Positions 1 through 9,132 are shown, counted from the first letter of the stretch. The stretch: DNA of 64,000 nt from Dyella subtropica (GCF_026283965.1 NZ_JAPDPD010000013.1:62001-126000); one strand, 5' to 3'. A program made the numbers and translations. Notes: generated by a model from the letters alone, not told the origin.

Positions 1-1
1 C

Positions 2-571
2 GAAGCGCTGCTGAACGGCGCGGATGGCGTCTGGGGCGGCTTACCCAAGCGCGCGGCGATCATCGGCCACGCCTCGCTGGGCGAATTGATCGCCAACCTG
101 GTGCGCGTCGGCAATCCGCACATGCGGGATGCCTATCGCCTGGAACAGTTGCTGCCGCTGGCGACCGGCTTCCAGACGCTCGACGAAAACGGCCCCGTAC
201 CCGACGACCTTCCGATCCTGGGCCACAACGCCTACCGGCTCACCTATAGCGGCTTCGCACAGTGTCATGGCCGCTTCATGGACCTCCCTCCCGAAGCCAT
301 TGGCGGCGCCTACGGTTACCGCGTGTGCCCCCAGATCAGCGATGAAGCAGTGATCGCCGGGCGCCTCGCGGAAGTCACCGGACGGCCAGCAAAAAGCTTT
401 CCGGATCGCATCACGCGACACATGATTCGCCTGATGCGGCGTGATCTGCGCGCCGGTCTTCGGATCGCTTACGACGAGCCCGGCAATCTGCTGGCGCTGC
501 TTGCGCGGGCATCCGCCGATAGCGCCGCGCCACACCATCCCCCATCCGAACCGCTCGTGCGATCGCCTTGA
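2..571 (+). CDS. C-terminal part of a DRE-TIM metallolyase-like protein (5' end outside window)
   Basis: The reading frame is already open at base 2 and ends at TGA 569-571, so only about the last 189 residues are present. The segment GADGVWGG, followed by GHASLGELIANLVRVGN, resembles the GADGVW..GHAs..NL.R.GN stretch of isopropylmalate/homocitrate synthase and HMG-CoA lyase relatives, near the end of a TIM barrel. The remaining 130 residues match nothing I recognise and may be a family-specific C-terminal domain. It lies 66 bp upstream of the GGDEF gene on the same strand and could be co-transcribed. The family call is by motif memory only; the N-terminal catalytic DRE motif cannot be seen. 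Confidence 0.5.
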   Translation, partial: EALLNGADGVWGGLPKRAAIIGHASLGELIANLVRVGNPHMRDAYRLEQLLPLATGFQTLDENGPVPDDLPILGHNAYRLTYSGFAQCHGRFMDLPPEAIGGAYGYRVCPQISDEAVIAGRLAEVTGRPAKSFPDRITRHMIRLMRRDLRAGLRIAYDEPGNLLALLARASADSAAPHHPPSEPLVRSP

Positions 572-637
572 AGGAATCGCCGGGGCCGCAACCTCACGCC
601 CCGGCTGCCGCTCGACCCGCATGGGAGATTGAAAACG

Positions 638-1582
638 ATGCTCGCTACCGAGAAACCAAGCGACACCGAAAGCGCCGTCTATCGAACGCTGCTGGAATCA
701 ACCAACGCCATCCCCTGGAAGATCGACTGGCAGACCGCGCAGTTCGCCTACATCGGCCCCCAGATCGAGAACCTGCTCGGCTGGCATCCCGCGAGTTGGG
801 TGACCGTGCAGGACTGGGCCGACCGCATGCATCCAGATGACCGCGCGTGGGCCGTGGATTTTTGTATCGCGCAATCCAAAGCCGGCGTCGATCATGAAGC
901 CGACTATCGCGCGCAGCACAAGAACGGCGAGTACATCTGGATCCGCGACGTCGTGCACGTCGTCCGCAACCAGGATGGCTCGGTCGAGTCGCTGATCGGC
1001 TTCATGTTCGACATCAGCGAGCGCAAGCGCACCGAAGAAAAGCTGCTCAGCCTGCAACGCGAACTGGAAGAGCTGTCGTTCAAGGACGGCTTGACCGGCG
1101 TCGCCAACCGGCGCCGGTTCGACACCGTGGTGGAACGCGAATGGCGCGATGCGCAACAGACCGGGCAGCCGCTATCGCTGGTCATGCTCGACATCGATTA
1201 TTTCAAGCAATACAACGACCACTACGGGCACCTCCAAGGGGACCACTGCCTGAAGCAGGTAGCCCGCATGCTCGGCACGATCACGTCGCGACCGCGCGAT
1301 TTCCTGGCGCGCTTCGGCGGTGAGGAATTTGTACTGGTGCTGCCCGCAACCGACGAACGTACCGCCCTCGATATCGCGGTGCGCTGCCGCGACCTGATCG
1401 CGCAGGCGCATATCCCTCACGAGCGATCCGGCATCGGCACCACGCTCACCGCCAGCCTTGGCGTATGCACCATGATCCCCTCGCCGGAGGATGAACTGCA
1501 GCCCTTTATCGAGCGCGCGGACAGGCGGCTCTATCAGGCCAAGCAGCAGGGACGGAATGGCATCGTCACCAGTTTTCGATGA
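638..1582 (+). CDS. PAS-GGDEF diguanylate cyclase
   Basis: Predicted cytoplasmic c-di-GMP synthase (two GTP to c-di-GMP) of 314 residues. An N-terminal PAS_3-type sensor spans about residues 15-130 (WHP..., MHPDD, ...GFMFDISERK). A short coiled linker follows, then a GGDEF domain at about 145-312. The active-site signature is GGEEF (about 227-231), with metal/substrate motif DIDYFKQYNDHYGH. An RxxD inhibitory site (RPRD) sits five residues before it, so product inhibition is likely. There is no membrane segment, so the PAS domain presumably senses a soluble signal. The ATG at 638 is preferred over TTG at 629 because GGGAG lies at a suitable distance. Family assignment is secure; the signal is unknown. 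Confidence 0.93.
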   Translation: MLATEKPSDTESAVYRTLLESTNAIPWKIDWQTAQFAYIGPQIENLLGWHPASWVTVQDWADRMHPDDRAWAVDFCIAQSKAGVDHEADYRAQHKNGEYIWIRDVVHVVRNQDGSVESLIGFMFDISERKRTEEKLLSLQRELEELSFKDGLTGVANRRRFDTVVEREWRDAQQTGQPLSLVMLDIDYFKQYNDHYGHLQGDHCLKQVARMLGTITSRPRDFLARFGGEEFVLVLPATDERTALDIAVRCRDLIAQAHIPHERSGIGTTLTASLGVCTMIPSPEDELQPFIERADRRLYQAKQQGRNGIVTSFR

Positions 1583-1710
1583 AGGCCGACATCCCTAGAG
1601 CCCGTCCAAAGGCCCCGCGTAGCCCGTGCGGCGACTTTGAACAGGCCATTACGGCGCAATCACGGACAAGCGTGTATGCCATGGATATATAAACCGTAGC
1701 CTTCACCATC

Positions 1711-2430
1711 ATGAGCCGCCTGTACGACCTATCGTCCCAAGCCCTGCGCGCACTCTACGATGCGCGTGTCGCCACCCCGCCGGTGCTCGACGCCGCTGTA
1801 CGGTTTCCCGACGCCCGCCGCTTTGTCGATGCCTGGCCAGCGCTGCGCGACGAAGCCGTCGCTTTGATGGACCGCCTGCAGGCCGTGCCGCGCTTCCATG
1901 AACTGATGGCCGAGCAGGCGGCGATCTCCGCCAACGACGAACATGATTGGCGGATGTTCCTGCTGAAGGTCTATGGCAACGACGTCACGCCGAACCTGGC
2001 CGCATGCCCTCGCTTGGCCGAGCTGATCGCGTCCTCCCCGGACGTGCTCTCTGCCGCACTCTCGTTCCTCGCGCCGCACAAGCGAGTCCCTCGGCATCGA
2101 GGCCCCTTCAAGGGCGTGCTGCGCTTTCAGCTCGGCCTATCCGTGCCGCTCCAGGCAGACGGCCGCCCCGCCGCCGTCCTCTGGCTGGCCGACGACGAAC
2201 ATCGGATCGGCAATGGTCAGGCGCTGCTGTGGGACGACACTTATCCACACGAGGTCTGGAACGACAGCGACCAATGGCGCATCGCCCTGCTGCTCGATGT
2301 CCGGCGGCGCGGCATGCCGCTCGACATGGCTCTGCTATCCCGGGCACTGATAGCGGGCATTGGCACGGTGGCGCGCTGGCGCTTGCCAGCGATGGTTCAA
2401 CGGCCGAGAGGCCACGAAGAACCTACGTAA
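1711..2430 (+). CDS. Aspartyl/asparaginyl beta-hydroxylase-like Fe(II)/2-oxoglutarate dioxygenase
   Basis: A 239-residue soluble protein. The core HRGPFKGVLRFQLGLSVP, then WDDTYPHEVWNDS and RIALLLDVRR, fits the Asp_Arg_Hydrox family: first iron His in HRG, distal His in YPHE, and the 2-oxoglutarate-binding Arg in the final strand. Family members hydroxylate Asp/Asn side chains or, in LpxO, lipid A acyl chains. LpxO usually has an N-terminal membrane anchor, which is absent here, so the substrate is open. The gene stands alone about 130 bp after the GGDEF gene. Family call fairly sure; substrate unknown. Confidence 0.8.
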   Translation: MSRLYDLSSQALRALYDARVATPPVLDAAVRFPDARRFVDAWPALRDEAVALMDRLQAVPRFHELMAEQAAISANDEHDWRMFLLKVYGNDVTPNLAACPRLAELIASSPDVLSAALSFLAPHKRVPRHRGPFKGVLRFQLGLSVPLQADGRPAAVLWLADDEHRIGNGQALLWDDTYPHEVWNDSDQWRIALLLDVRRRGMPLDMALLSRALIAGIGTVARWRLPAMVQRPRGHEEPT

Positions 2431-2539
2431 CCCATGGCAGGAGCGCACCCTGCGCGTGACAATCGATGCGCTTTCTTGACCTGGCCGCTTACGCAGCGGG
2501 CGAGCAGTTCAATACAGAACCAGAGATTTTGAACAGGCT

Positions 2540-2932
2540 CTAAGGCGCCATGCCAAAGGAGCGCCGCGCTCCATTTACCAGGCAATCCGGCGCCACATCG
2601 CCACCCTGCTCAACGACGCAAGTCTTGAACTCCGCCGGCAAGTCGCCGAGCTCCTGACTCGTGCCCACGGCCAATGCGAGATGCTTGAACGACGGTGCCT
2701 GGCACCGCTTGCCAACCGCAGCGACCACCCCGCACTCGGCGGGAAACAGCACGAAATGGCATTGGCCGCTCGCGCTGCCCAGACATTCGAAGGTGGCCAG
2801 GCCTGCCTGCACATGCACGCGGCCATGGACCACGTCGCGGCCGTCCGCGCTGCTGCGTATCTCGGTGGTGCTGCCGCCCGTGCAACCCACCAGGGCGAGA
2901 AGGTAATAGATGAAAGCGAGAACGCTGCGCAT
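2540..2932 (-). CDS. Putative small lipoprotein
   Basis: A 130-residue protein. Its short hydrophobic N-terminus ends in a lipobox-like LVGC (Cys about residue 17), suggesting signal peptidase II processing and membrane anchoring. The mature part has five further Cys, compatible with disulfides in the periplasm. A purine-rich GAGGTGAA sits just upstream of the ATG at 2932. No family recognised. It shares no operon with the LytTR pair downstream of it in coordinates, which also runs on the minus strand but from about 900 bp upstream. Real coding status is likely from the lipobox and the ribosome site. Confidence 0.6.
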   Translation of the reverse strand: MRSVLAFIYYLLALVGCTGGSTTEIRSSADGRDVVHGRVHVQAGLATFECLGSASGQCHFVLFPAECGVVAAVGKRCQAPSFKHLALAVGTSQELGDLPAEFKTCVVEQGGDVAPDCLVNGARRSFGMAP

Positions 2933-3043
2933 GGTTCACCTCAGATCGATGTCTGACCGGTTCGTTTTGCGTTGTTCCTTCCGCATCGCGGGAAGGATGG
3001 GGGGGAAGGACGACGCCTTGCGTGCACGTCCTTCTGCTTGAGA

Positions 3044-3817
3044 TCACATCGTGCGAAACAACGTCATGAACGGCTGACTCACCGTCAGCGTCTCCGGGCG
3101 GTTTCGCAGCCTGATGGTGCCCTTGCCGCTGTCGTCGCGAACGATCGACGCGACGGCTTTCAGGTTGACGATGGTGGAGCGATGGATCTGCTTGAACGTC
3201 ATCGGATCGAGCACATCTAGCAGTTCACGGATGGGCTTGCGCAACAGCGCTTCGCCCGATGCCGTCATCACCGTGGTGTATTTGTTGTCGGCGCGGAAAT
3301 ACACCACGTCGTCGATCAGAATCAGCTGTGTCTCGCGACCGCTGCTGGCCGTGATCCAGGTGAGCGGCGTCTGCGCACCCGCGGGCAAGAGCCGGGTGCC
3401 GAGCTGACGCATCAGTGTCGCCAACGCATCCGCATCGATGCCACCGCCCTGCCCTGTTCGCGACTTCACGCGCTGCACAGTGGCCGCCAGGCGTTCTGGT
3501 GCAATGGGCTTGAGCAGGTAATCGATAGCGCCGCGCTCGAAGGCATCGACGGCGTAATGGTCGTAGGCCGTGACGAATACGATCTGAGTGGCTGGACTGA
3601 TTTCCATGCTTGCCGTCGCGACTTCCAGCCCGGTCAGACCTGGCATGCGGATGTCCAGGAAAGCCACTTCAGGCCGATGCTCGGCTATCGCCTCCAGCGC
3701 ACTGGCGCCATCCTCGCACGCTGCAACGACATCCAGTTCCGGCCATGCCTTCGCCAGCAGTTCCAGCAGCGCCTGGCGTAGCAGGGCCTCGTCTTCGGCA
3801 ATCACGCACTTAGCCAT
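3044..3817 (-). CDS. LytTR-family response regulator
   Basis: A 257-residue regulator: receiver domain (residues 1-120; phosphoacceptor Asp55 in VAFLDIRMPG, acidic pocket AEDE, Lys in YLLKPI) followed by a LytTR DNA-binding domain (about 150-257; TTVMTASGEALLRKPIREL, then ...FKQIHRSTIVN). The ATG at 3817 overlaps the end of the kinase gene by 8 bases, so translation is probably coupled; an alternative ATG lies at 3826. It belongs to the AlgR/LytR type that activates or represses promoters through LytTR sites. Paired with the adjacent histidine kinase. Target genes are not visible here. Confidence 0.93.
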   Translation of the reverse strand: MAKCVIAEDEALLRQALLELLAKAWPELDVVAACEDGASALEAIAEHRPEVAFLDIRMPGLTGLEVATASMEISPATQIVFVTAYDHYAVDAFERGAIDYLLKPIAPERLAATVQRVKSRTGQGGGIDADALATLMRQLGTRLLPAGAQTPLTWITASSGRETQLILIDDVVYFRADNKYTTVMTASGEALLRKPIRELLDVLDPMTFKQIHRSTIVNLKAVASIVRDDSGKGTIRLRNRPETLTVSQPFMTLFRTM

Positions 3818-5069
3818 GGCGACCATCCTTGCCCGACAATGCCGGCACCGTAAGCGTTGCGGCCACGCCGCTGGGGAAGTTCGCAACGATAGTCAGCGAA
3901 GCCGCCGCGCCATAGACCAGGCGCAGACGTTCGCGTACGTTCTTCAAGCCGATGCCGGTACCGCTGCTGGCGTCGCTGAAGCCGCGGCCATCGTCCGCCA
4001 CAGTGACTGACACCTTGCCCTCGCCTCCGCGACCCAGCAACCAGATGGTGCCGCCACCAGGCTTGGGTTCCAGACCGTGCTTTACCGCGTTCTCCACCAG
4101 GGTTTGCAGCATCATCGGCGGCATTGGCGTGACGTGCAGCTCAGTGGCGACATCGATCTGCACTTTGAGGCGATCGCCCATGCGAATGCGCAGAATTTCC
4201 AGATAGGCGTGCGAGCGTTCCAGCTCCGCGCCCAACGTAGACAATGCCTCATCGGTGCGCGGCAGCGAATGGCGCAGATAGGCGATGAGGTGACCAAGCA
4301 TCTCGTCGGCCCGTGCGGGGTCGGTACGCGTCAGGTACTGCGCGCTGGCCAGTGTGTTGTAGAGGAAGTGCGGTTCTACCTGCGCATGCAACAAATTCAG
4401 CCGGGCCACGGTCAGCTCTTTCTCGGTCTCCGTCTGCGTGACGGCAGCCTGTTCGCCGCGGCGGCGCTCGGCGATGCGACGTGTGATGGCACGGGTGATT
4501 GCATCTGCGTTTTCCAGATTAGTGCCATCGTCCACACGGAACCAGTCGCTCCATGCACCATTGCCCGGCTCGCAGATCAGCGTAACGCTGCCGGTGCCGT
4601 CACCTGGCGTCACCGTCGCCAGGATCTGGTTGTCTTTGCGGCCGAACCAGTCGAATACGCTAAAACGCGTCGGCAACTTGTTGCCGTAGGGGTCGAGACG
4701 CCTCACCTTGGCGCGAATCTGCAGGCTGTCCCTGGCACTTTCGATTGCTTCGGTGCGCGGCAGTTCGCGAATGGCGGCATCCAGCAAGTCGAAGGCTTCG
4801 CCCGCTTCAAACGGAATCTCCACCTGACGCCGCTGCCGGTTGGCGAGTGCGCTGCTATCCACACGTCCGGCGATCAGCCGGACCCGGCGCACGTGGGAAA
4901 ACGCACCAGTGATTACCATGCCGAGCATGGCATACGCCACCACGAAGAACGGCCAGACGGGCCCTAGATAGTTGCCATTGTGCGCTATGTTCCATAGCAC
5001 CACGGCGAGCATGAAGGCGAGGGACCAGGCCAACGCCAGACGTATCACGAAGAAGAAGCTGGCAATCAC
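3810..5069 (-). CDS. LytS/YehU-like sensor histidine kinase (His_kinase family)
   Basis: A 419-residue inner-membrane kinase. Two hydrophobic segments at about 5-27 and 35-57 anchor it. A middle region of about 140 residues is of unknown fold. The His_kinase motif LLHAQVEPHFLYNTLASAQ carries the phosphoacceptor His. The HATPase_c domain has N-box ENAVKHGL and G-boxes DDGRGF and GIGLKNVRERL. This is the class that partners LytTR regulators, and the partner gene overlaps its stop. Downstream in coordinates (upstream of the gene) lies a palindromic repeat that may limit read-through. Ligand unknown. Confidence 0.92.
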   Translation of the reverse strand: MIASFFFVIRLALAWSLAFMLAVVLWNIAHNGNYLGPVWPFFVVAYAMLGMVITGAFSHVRRVRLIAGRVDSSALANRQRRQVEIPFEAGEAFDLLDAAIRELPRTEAIESARDSLQIRAKVRRLDPYGNKLPTRFSVFDWFGRKDNQILATVTPGDGTGSVTLICEPGNGAWSDWFRVDDGTNLENADAITRAITRRIAERRRGEQAAVTQTETEKELTVARLNLLHAQVEPHFLYNTLASAQYLTRTDPARADEMLGHLIAYLRHSLPRTDEALSTLGAELERSHAYLEILRIRMGDRLKVQIDVATELHVTPMPPMMLQTLVENAVKHGLEPKPGGGTIWLLGRGGEGKVSVTVADDGRGFSDASSGTGIGLKNVRERLRLVYGAAASLTIVANFPSGVAATLTVPALSGKDGRHG

Positions 5070-5220
5070 GGCGATCCCTGTGTGCGGCTTTGATGGGTGG
5101 GGAGAATAGCCGCGGGCACGACGCCATAGGCTGGCGATGCGACCAAGCCGGTGCTGGCGCGACGGAACGGGCTAGGCAGGGGGTGAAAGAGGTTGGGATG
5201 CCACACCGTGTGCTGAAAAG

Positions 5221-5394
5221 CTCATAGGGGGAGAGGGTGTCGCAAGGGCTCACCCCCTCCCAGCCTCCCCCTGCAAGCAAGGGGAGGAGCTAATGCTCGC
5301 GACACCGTGCTCCCTCCCTTGCTTGCGACGCGAAGCTAGTCCCGTGGGACAGGGGAGGTTGGGAGGGGGTAAGCCCTTGCGACCACCTTGCAAG
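5221..5394. repeat. Palindromic intergenic element, copy A (permuted halves)
   Basis: Shares long blocks with the elements at 8810, 40495 and 44074, including GACGCGAAGCTAGTCCCGTG and the pyrimidine-rich CTCACCCCCTCCCAGCC block. Here the right half of the unit comes first and the left half second, the reverse of the other copies, and the outer inverted termini are missing. That is what would remain if two adjacent units lost their outer halves. It fills most of the gap between the kinase gene and the cupin gene. Confidence 0.8.
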
Positions 5395-5451
5395 CCAAAA
5401 ACTTCACTAAATCGCCTTTGCTTGTCATCAACAAAGACCGGCCAGGCAACC

Positions 5452-5925
5452 TCAAACCGCCCCCTGCTGGATATGCCCCCTATCCACCAGCTCTTCCACC
5501 TTGCCATTGATATACAGCCGCTTGTTCAAACGCGGGTAGTCGCAGACGTCTTGCTCCAACCGCTGCCCGGCCACCAGCAGCACCAGCGGCTCATCACCGG
5601 TGTTGGTCACCGTATGCGCCGGGCCGCCCCTGGCGAAACCGAGGAAATCGCCGGCGGCGATGTTGTAGTGCTGCTCATCGATGACCGCCTCGCCATCACC
5701 GGAAAGCACGTAGACACACTCTTCCTCATAAAGATGCCGGTGATACTCCGCGGCGTCATGACCCGGCATAAGCGTCACCATGAGAAAGCCAAACTGCGTG
5801 ATGCCTGTGGCATCGCTCAGGGCTTTCTTGAGACGAACCGCATTCGGGTTGAGCGTGTGAACCGAACGTTCCGCGTCCATGGCGTCGATGACGGCGGCCT
5901 TCAAGAGCTCGCGTGGCTGGTTCAT
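5452..5925 (-). CDS. Cupin-domain protein
   Basis: A 157-residue protein with one cupin barrel. Motif 1 HRHLYEEECVYVLSGDGE supplies the usual His-x-His...Glu metal ligands, and motif 2 (GGPAHTVTNTGDEPLVLLV) supplies the distal His. The substrate is not predictable: relatives include sugar-binding, dioxygenase-like and regulatory cupins. The start at 5925 (MNQPRELL) is preferred because the upstream in-frame Met at 5955 would add a non-conserved leader. It is divergent from the TraB/GumN gene with an 86 bp promoter gap. Fold call sure, function unknown. Confidence 0.8.
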   Translation of the reverse strand: MNQPRELLKAAVIDAMDAERSVHTLNPNAVRLKKALSDATGITQFGFLMVTLMPGHDAAEYHRHLYEEECVYVLSGDGEAVIDEQHYNIAAGDFLGFARGGPAHTVTNTGDEPLVLLVAGQRLEQDVCDYPRLNKRLYINGKVEELVDRGHIQQGAV

Positions 5926-6011
5926 CGTGCCGTCCTCAGATATGTCATGGAGCATCGAGTATCCTGCGCCGGTCGTAGCGCAACAATCACGATTCGTACG
6001 TGGAGCAACGC

Positions 6012-7028
6012 ATGCACGGAAAGTTGGCCACCTGTCTTTGTGCCCTGCTATTGGCCATGCCCACTTGGGCGCAATCCGCCGGAGGCGCGAAACCCGCCGA
6101 TGCCGTTCGTCTGCAAACCGTCACGGTCATCGGCATACAGCCTGGACCGGGGCTGTGGAAGGTGAGCAAGGGCGGCCATGTGATGTGGGTGCTCGGTACG
6201 CTGGCGCCCTTGCCCAAGCACATGAAGTGGCGTTCGACCCAGGTCGAGCAGGCGATTGCGCAATCGCAGGAACTGCTCGAACCGCCCTCGGCCGAGCTGA
6301 AGATGTACGAGGGCCTCTTCAACAAGCTGGCACTGCAGCCTTCCACGTACAGCGCGAGCAGGAATCCCGATGGCGCCCACCTGCAGCAGATACTGACGCC
6401 GGAGATGTTTGCACGCTGGCAGGCGCTCAAGCTTCAGTACATCGGCGACGACAGCGGTATCGAACGCCGGCGGCCGATCCTGGTGGCGATGACGCTGTAC
6501 GACAAGGCGCTGAACGTCGCTGCCCTCACCGATGCGACCGACGTCACCGATACCGTGATGAAGCTGGCCCGCAAGCACGACGTCAAAAGAACGCCGGTCA
6601 AGTATCAGCTGATGGTCGGCGCTTCTACCGACGCGGCGGAAACGCTCAAGCAGATCAACCAGCGCGATCTGGGTTGCCTCGATCAGACCATGGGCATCAT
6701 CGAGCACGACATGGCCGCGCTCACCACGCGCGCCAACGCCTGGGCGACGGGCGACATAACGACCCTGCGCGACCTATCGCCGGAGGGACGCTACGACGGC
6801 TGCCTGGTGAGCGTGGCCAATGCCGACTTCGCGCAGCAACTAGGTCTCGAAAACCTGCCCGAACGCATCGAGGTCACCTGGCTGGCCGCCGCCCGATCCG
6901 CACTCGCGCGCAACACACAAACGTTCGCCGTGCTGCCGATGTCGCAGGTGCTTTCGCCCGACGGCTTCGTGGCCAAACTCAAGGCCGAAGGCTATAGCGT
7001 GCAGTCGCCGGAAGAGCAGGAGCTGTAG
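6012..7028 (+). CDS. TraB/GumN family protein (secreted)
   Basis: A 338-residue protein with an N-terminal signal peptide (hydrophobic LCALLLAMPTWAQS, likely cleaved near residue 20). The TraB/GumN fold is indicated by the N-terminal motif LWKVSKGGHVMWVLGTLAPLPK, matching the family's W.v......vyLlGT.H; the usual His after GT is replaced (GTLAPLP). The Tiki-like metallopeptidases of this clan use the GxxH and Glu motifs, so this copy may lack activity. The gene runs into the convergent UlaG-like gene, with the two coding regions overlapping by about 50 bp. A second protein of related fold (DUF5694) is at 55472. Confidence 0.75.
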   Translation: MHGKLATCLCALLLAMPTWAQSAGGAKPADAVRLQTVTVIGIQPGPGLWKVSKGGHVMWVLGTLAPLPKHMKWRSTQVEQAIAQSQELLEPPSAELKMYEGLFNKLALQPSTYSASRNPDGAHLQQILTPEMFARWQALKLQYIGDDSGIERRRPILVAMTLYDKALNVAALTDATDVTDTVMKLARKHDVKRTPVKYQLMVGASTDAAETLKQINQRDLGCLDQTMGIIEHDMAALTTRANAWATGDITTLRDLSPEGRYDGCLVSVANADFAQQLGLENLPERIEVTWLAAARSALARNTQTFAVLPMSQVLSPDGFVAKLKAEGYSVQSPEEQEL

Positions 7029-8076
7029 CCTCCCTCTCGAACGTGCGCCACCAGCGTTCGCCGGTGCGAGGCGCGTTGAGGTCGAGCCGTTCGCCCATCC
7101 GCGGCGTCGACAATGTAATGCCGCGCTCGGCTGCCAACGCCGTCACCTGCTCGAACGGCTCCTGCCAGCGATGCATCGCCAGATCGAAGGTGCCGTTATG
7201 AATCGGCATCAGCCAACGGCCACGAAGATCCTGATGCGCCTGCACCGTCTGCACCGGTTGCATATGCACATAGGGCCATTGCGAATCGTAAGCACCGGTT
7301 TCCAGCAAGGTGACATCGAACGGCCCCAAGCGCTCGCCGATGGTCTTGAAGCCATCGAAGTAACCAGTATCGCCACTGAAGAACAATCGCAGATCGTCAT
7401 CGACGATCACCCATGACGCCCACAGCGTCCGGTTGCCATCGAACAGGCCGCGCCCGGAGAAATGTTGCGCCGGGGTTGCCGTCAGCCGCAGACCGTCGAC
7501 GTCGATGCCCTGCCACCAATCGAACTGGCGCACTTTGGCGGCGTCCACACCCCAGTCGATCAGGCGATCGCCCACACCCAGCGGCGTCAAGAACACCTCG
7601 GTCGTAGCGGCTAAACGCAAGACAGTGGCGCGGTCGAGATGATCGTAGTGATCGTGCGACAGGATCACGCCACGCATCGGTGGCAACTCCTCCAATGAAA
7701 TCGGCGGCGCGTGAAAGCGCTTGGGGCCCATCCATTGGAACGGCGACGCGCGATCGGCGAATACCGGGTCGGTCAGCCAATAACCGCCGCGCAATTTCAG
7801 CAGCAATGTCGAGTGGCCAAGACGAAACAGGCTGCGATCCGGTGCGGCATCCAACTGCGCACGGCTCAGCGACTGCACCGGTAACGGAGTGGCCGGCACG
7901 GTGCCGGCAGGCTTGTTGAAGAAAACGTTCCACATGATGCGCAGCATCTTGCCCAGGCCATCGGCCGGGCGCGGCGCTGGATTGCGGAACTGGCCGTGAT
8001 GGTGCTGCGGCGAGGCCGGATACGAGGCAACGGGAGAACGGAACCCTGTGGACAGCTGAGCGATCACGGTTTTCAT
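6979..8076 (-). CDS. UlaG/NAPE-PLD-like metallo-beta-lactamase-fold hydrolase
   Basis: A 365-residue protein. The HxHxDH signature is clear (ILSHDHYDHLD), with further ligands in TPAQHFSGRG, FFSGDTGY and PIHNGTFD, the pattern of the COG2220 (UlaG, NAPE-PLD-like) branch. Members hydrolyse lactones or phosphodiester bonds of N-acyl phospholipids; the substrate here is unknown. A Pro-rich N-terminus of about 60 residues precedes the domain and the true start could be downstream of 8076. It is divergent from a TetR gene with a 9-bp-arm palindrome in the shared promoter, so it is probably the repressed target. Confidence 0.85.
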   Translation of the reverse strand: MKTVIAQLSTGFRSPVASYPASPQHHHGQFRNPAPRPADGLGKMLRIMWNVFFNKPAGTVPATPLPVQSLSRAQLDAAPDRSLFRLGHSTLLLKLRGGYWLTDPVFADRASPFQWMGPKRFHAPPISLEELPPMRGVILSHDHYDHLDRATVLRLAATTEVFLTPLGVGDRLIDWGVDAAKVRQFDWWQGIDVDGLRLTATPAQHFSGRGLFDGNRTLWASWVIVDDDLRLFFSGDTGYFDGFKTIGERLGPFDVTLLETGAYDSQWPYVHMQPVQTVQAHQDLRGRWLMPIHNGTFDLAMHRWQEPFEQVTALAAERGITLSTPRMGERLDLNAPRTGERWWRTFEREATAPALPATARYSLRP

Positions 8077-8110
8077 AGGGCCCTCGAGGGCATGTCAGGG
8101 AAGACGGCAC

Positions 8111-8134
8111 AAACTACACCGCGCAGTGTAGTTT
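8111..8134. promoter_or_regulatory. Inverted-repeat operator between UlaG-like and TetR genes
   Basis: Perfect 9-bp arms AAACTACAC and GTGTAGTTT separated by six bases. It lies 34 bp before the hydrolase start and 42 bp before the TetR start. A further half-like CCAGTGTAAAA lies at about 8159-8169. Location and symmetry are typical of an autoregulating TetR site. Confidence 0.7.
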
Positions 8135-8176
8135 CAGCTTTCCACAAAAGTAAACCCACCAGTGTAAAATCCTGGC

Positions 8177-8791
8177 ATGCAGCGCCCATCCGAACCCCAA
8201 CGCCTGACCGACCGCAAACGTGCGGCCATCATCGAGGCCGCCATCGACGAGTTCCGCGCGGCGGGCTACGAAGCCACCAGCATGGACCGCATCGCCGCCC
8301 GGGCCGGCACTTCCAAACGCACCGTCTACAACCACTTTCCCAGCAAGGAAACGCTGTTCGCCGAAATCCTGCGACAGCTGTGGGAGGCGAGCATCGCGGG
8401 CGAGGAACTCTCCTATCGAGCCGATCGCCCATTGCGCGATCAACTGCTGGAACTGCTCGCGCAAAAACTACGCCTGCTCAACGACGAGGCCTTCGCCTCC
8501 CTGGCCCGCGTCGCCATCGCTGCCGGCATCCATTCGACCGAACGTGCGCGAGACATGGTCGCGCGCATGGGCGAACGGGAAGAAGGGTTGACCGTGTGGG
8601 TCCGCGCCGCCGCCGCGGATGGACGTCTAAAAGCCAAGGACCCTGTCTTCGCCTCGCACCAGCTCCAGGGCATGGTGAAAGGCTTCGCGTTCTGGCCGCA
8701 GATCACCTTGGGCCAGCCACCGCTGAGCGCCAAGGAGCAAAAGCGGGTGGCCGAATCGGCCGTGGATATGTTCCTGGCTTACTACGCCTGA
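8177..8791 (+). CDS. TetR/AcrR family regulator
   Basis: A 204-residue regulator. The TetR_N helix-turn-helix spans about residues 17-63 (AIDEFRAAGYEATSMDRIAARAGTSKRTVYNHFPSKETLF). The C-terminal domain contains ALARVAIAAG-like helices of the AcrR_C type (TetR_C_7/14). It probably represses itself and the divergent UlaG-like hydrolase through the palindrome at 8111-8134. The ligand is unknown. A palindromic repeat element follows the stop by about 20 bp. Confidence 0.92.
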   Translation: MQRPSEPQRLTDRKRAAIIEAAIDEFRAAGYEATSMDRIAARAGTSKRTVYNHFPSKETLFAEILRQLWEASIAGEELSYRADRPLRDQLLELLAQKLRLLNDEAFASLARVAIAAGIHSTERARDMVARMGEREEGLTVWVRAAAADGRLKAKDPVFASHQLQGMVKGFAFWPQITLGQPPLSAKEQKRVAESAVDMFLAYYA

Positions 8792-8809
8792 CGAAGGGTT
8801 TTAGAGCCA

Positions 8810-9023
8810 CCTGTTAGCGTCGAATCTCAGCTGCGCGAGCTCTGGGCTCCCTCCCCTGCTTGCGACGCAAAGCTAGTCCCGTGGGACAGGGGAGGGCTGG
8901 GGAGGGGTGAGTACTTGAGAAAGCGTTTCGGGAGAGGTTTTCGCAAGCGTTCACCCCCTCCCGACCTCCCCTGCGAGCAGGGGGAGGGGAACATCGCGCC
9001 AGCTGAGATTCGACGCGAACCAG
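8810..9023. repeat. Palindromic intergenic element, copy B
   Basis: A complete unit. The inverted termini share GCGTCGAATCTCAGCT (left at 8817-8832, reverse complement at 9001-9016), flanked on both sides by a less exact CCTG-TT extension. Inside are two inverted pyrimidine/purine blocks (CCCCTGCTTGCGA... and ...CCTGCGAGCAGGGG) and a central GAGAAAGCGTTTCGGGAGAGG. No open frame of note. The layout is MITE-like: no transposase, non-coding, lying directly after a gene stop. Confidence 0.85.
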
Positions 9024-9132
9024 GTCCCCAGAGGAGAGAGGAAGCAGGGGGCGAACACCTTGAAAGGGATGAGTTTCAAAGCCTGTCCTCATAGACGCTC
9101 CCGAAACACTCACCAGGTGTAGGCTCCCAACC

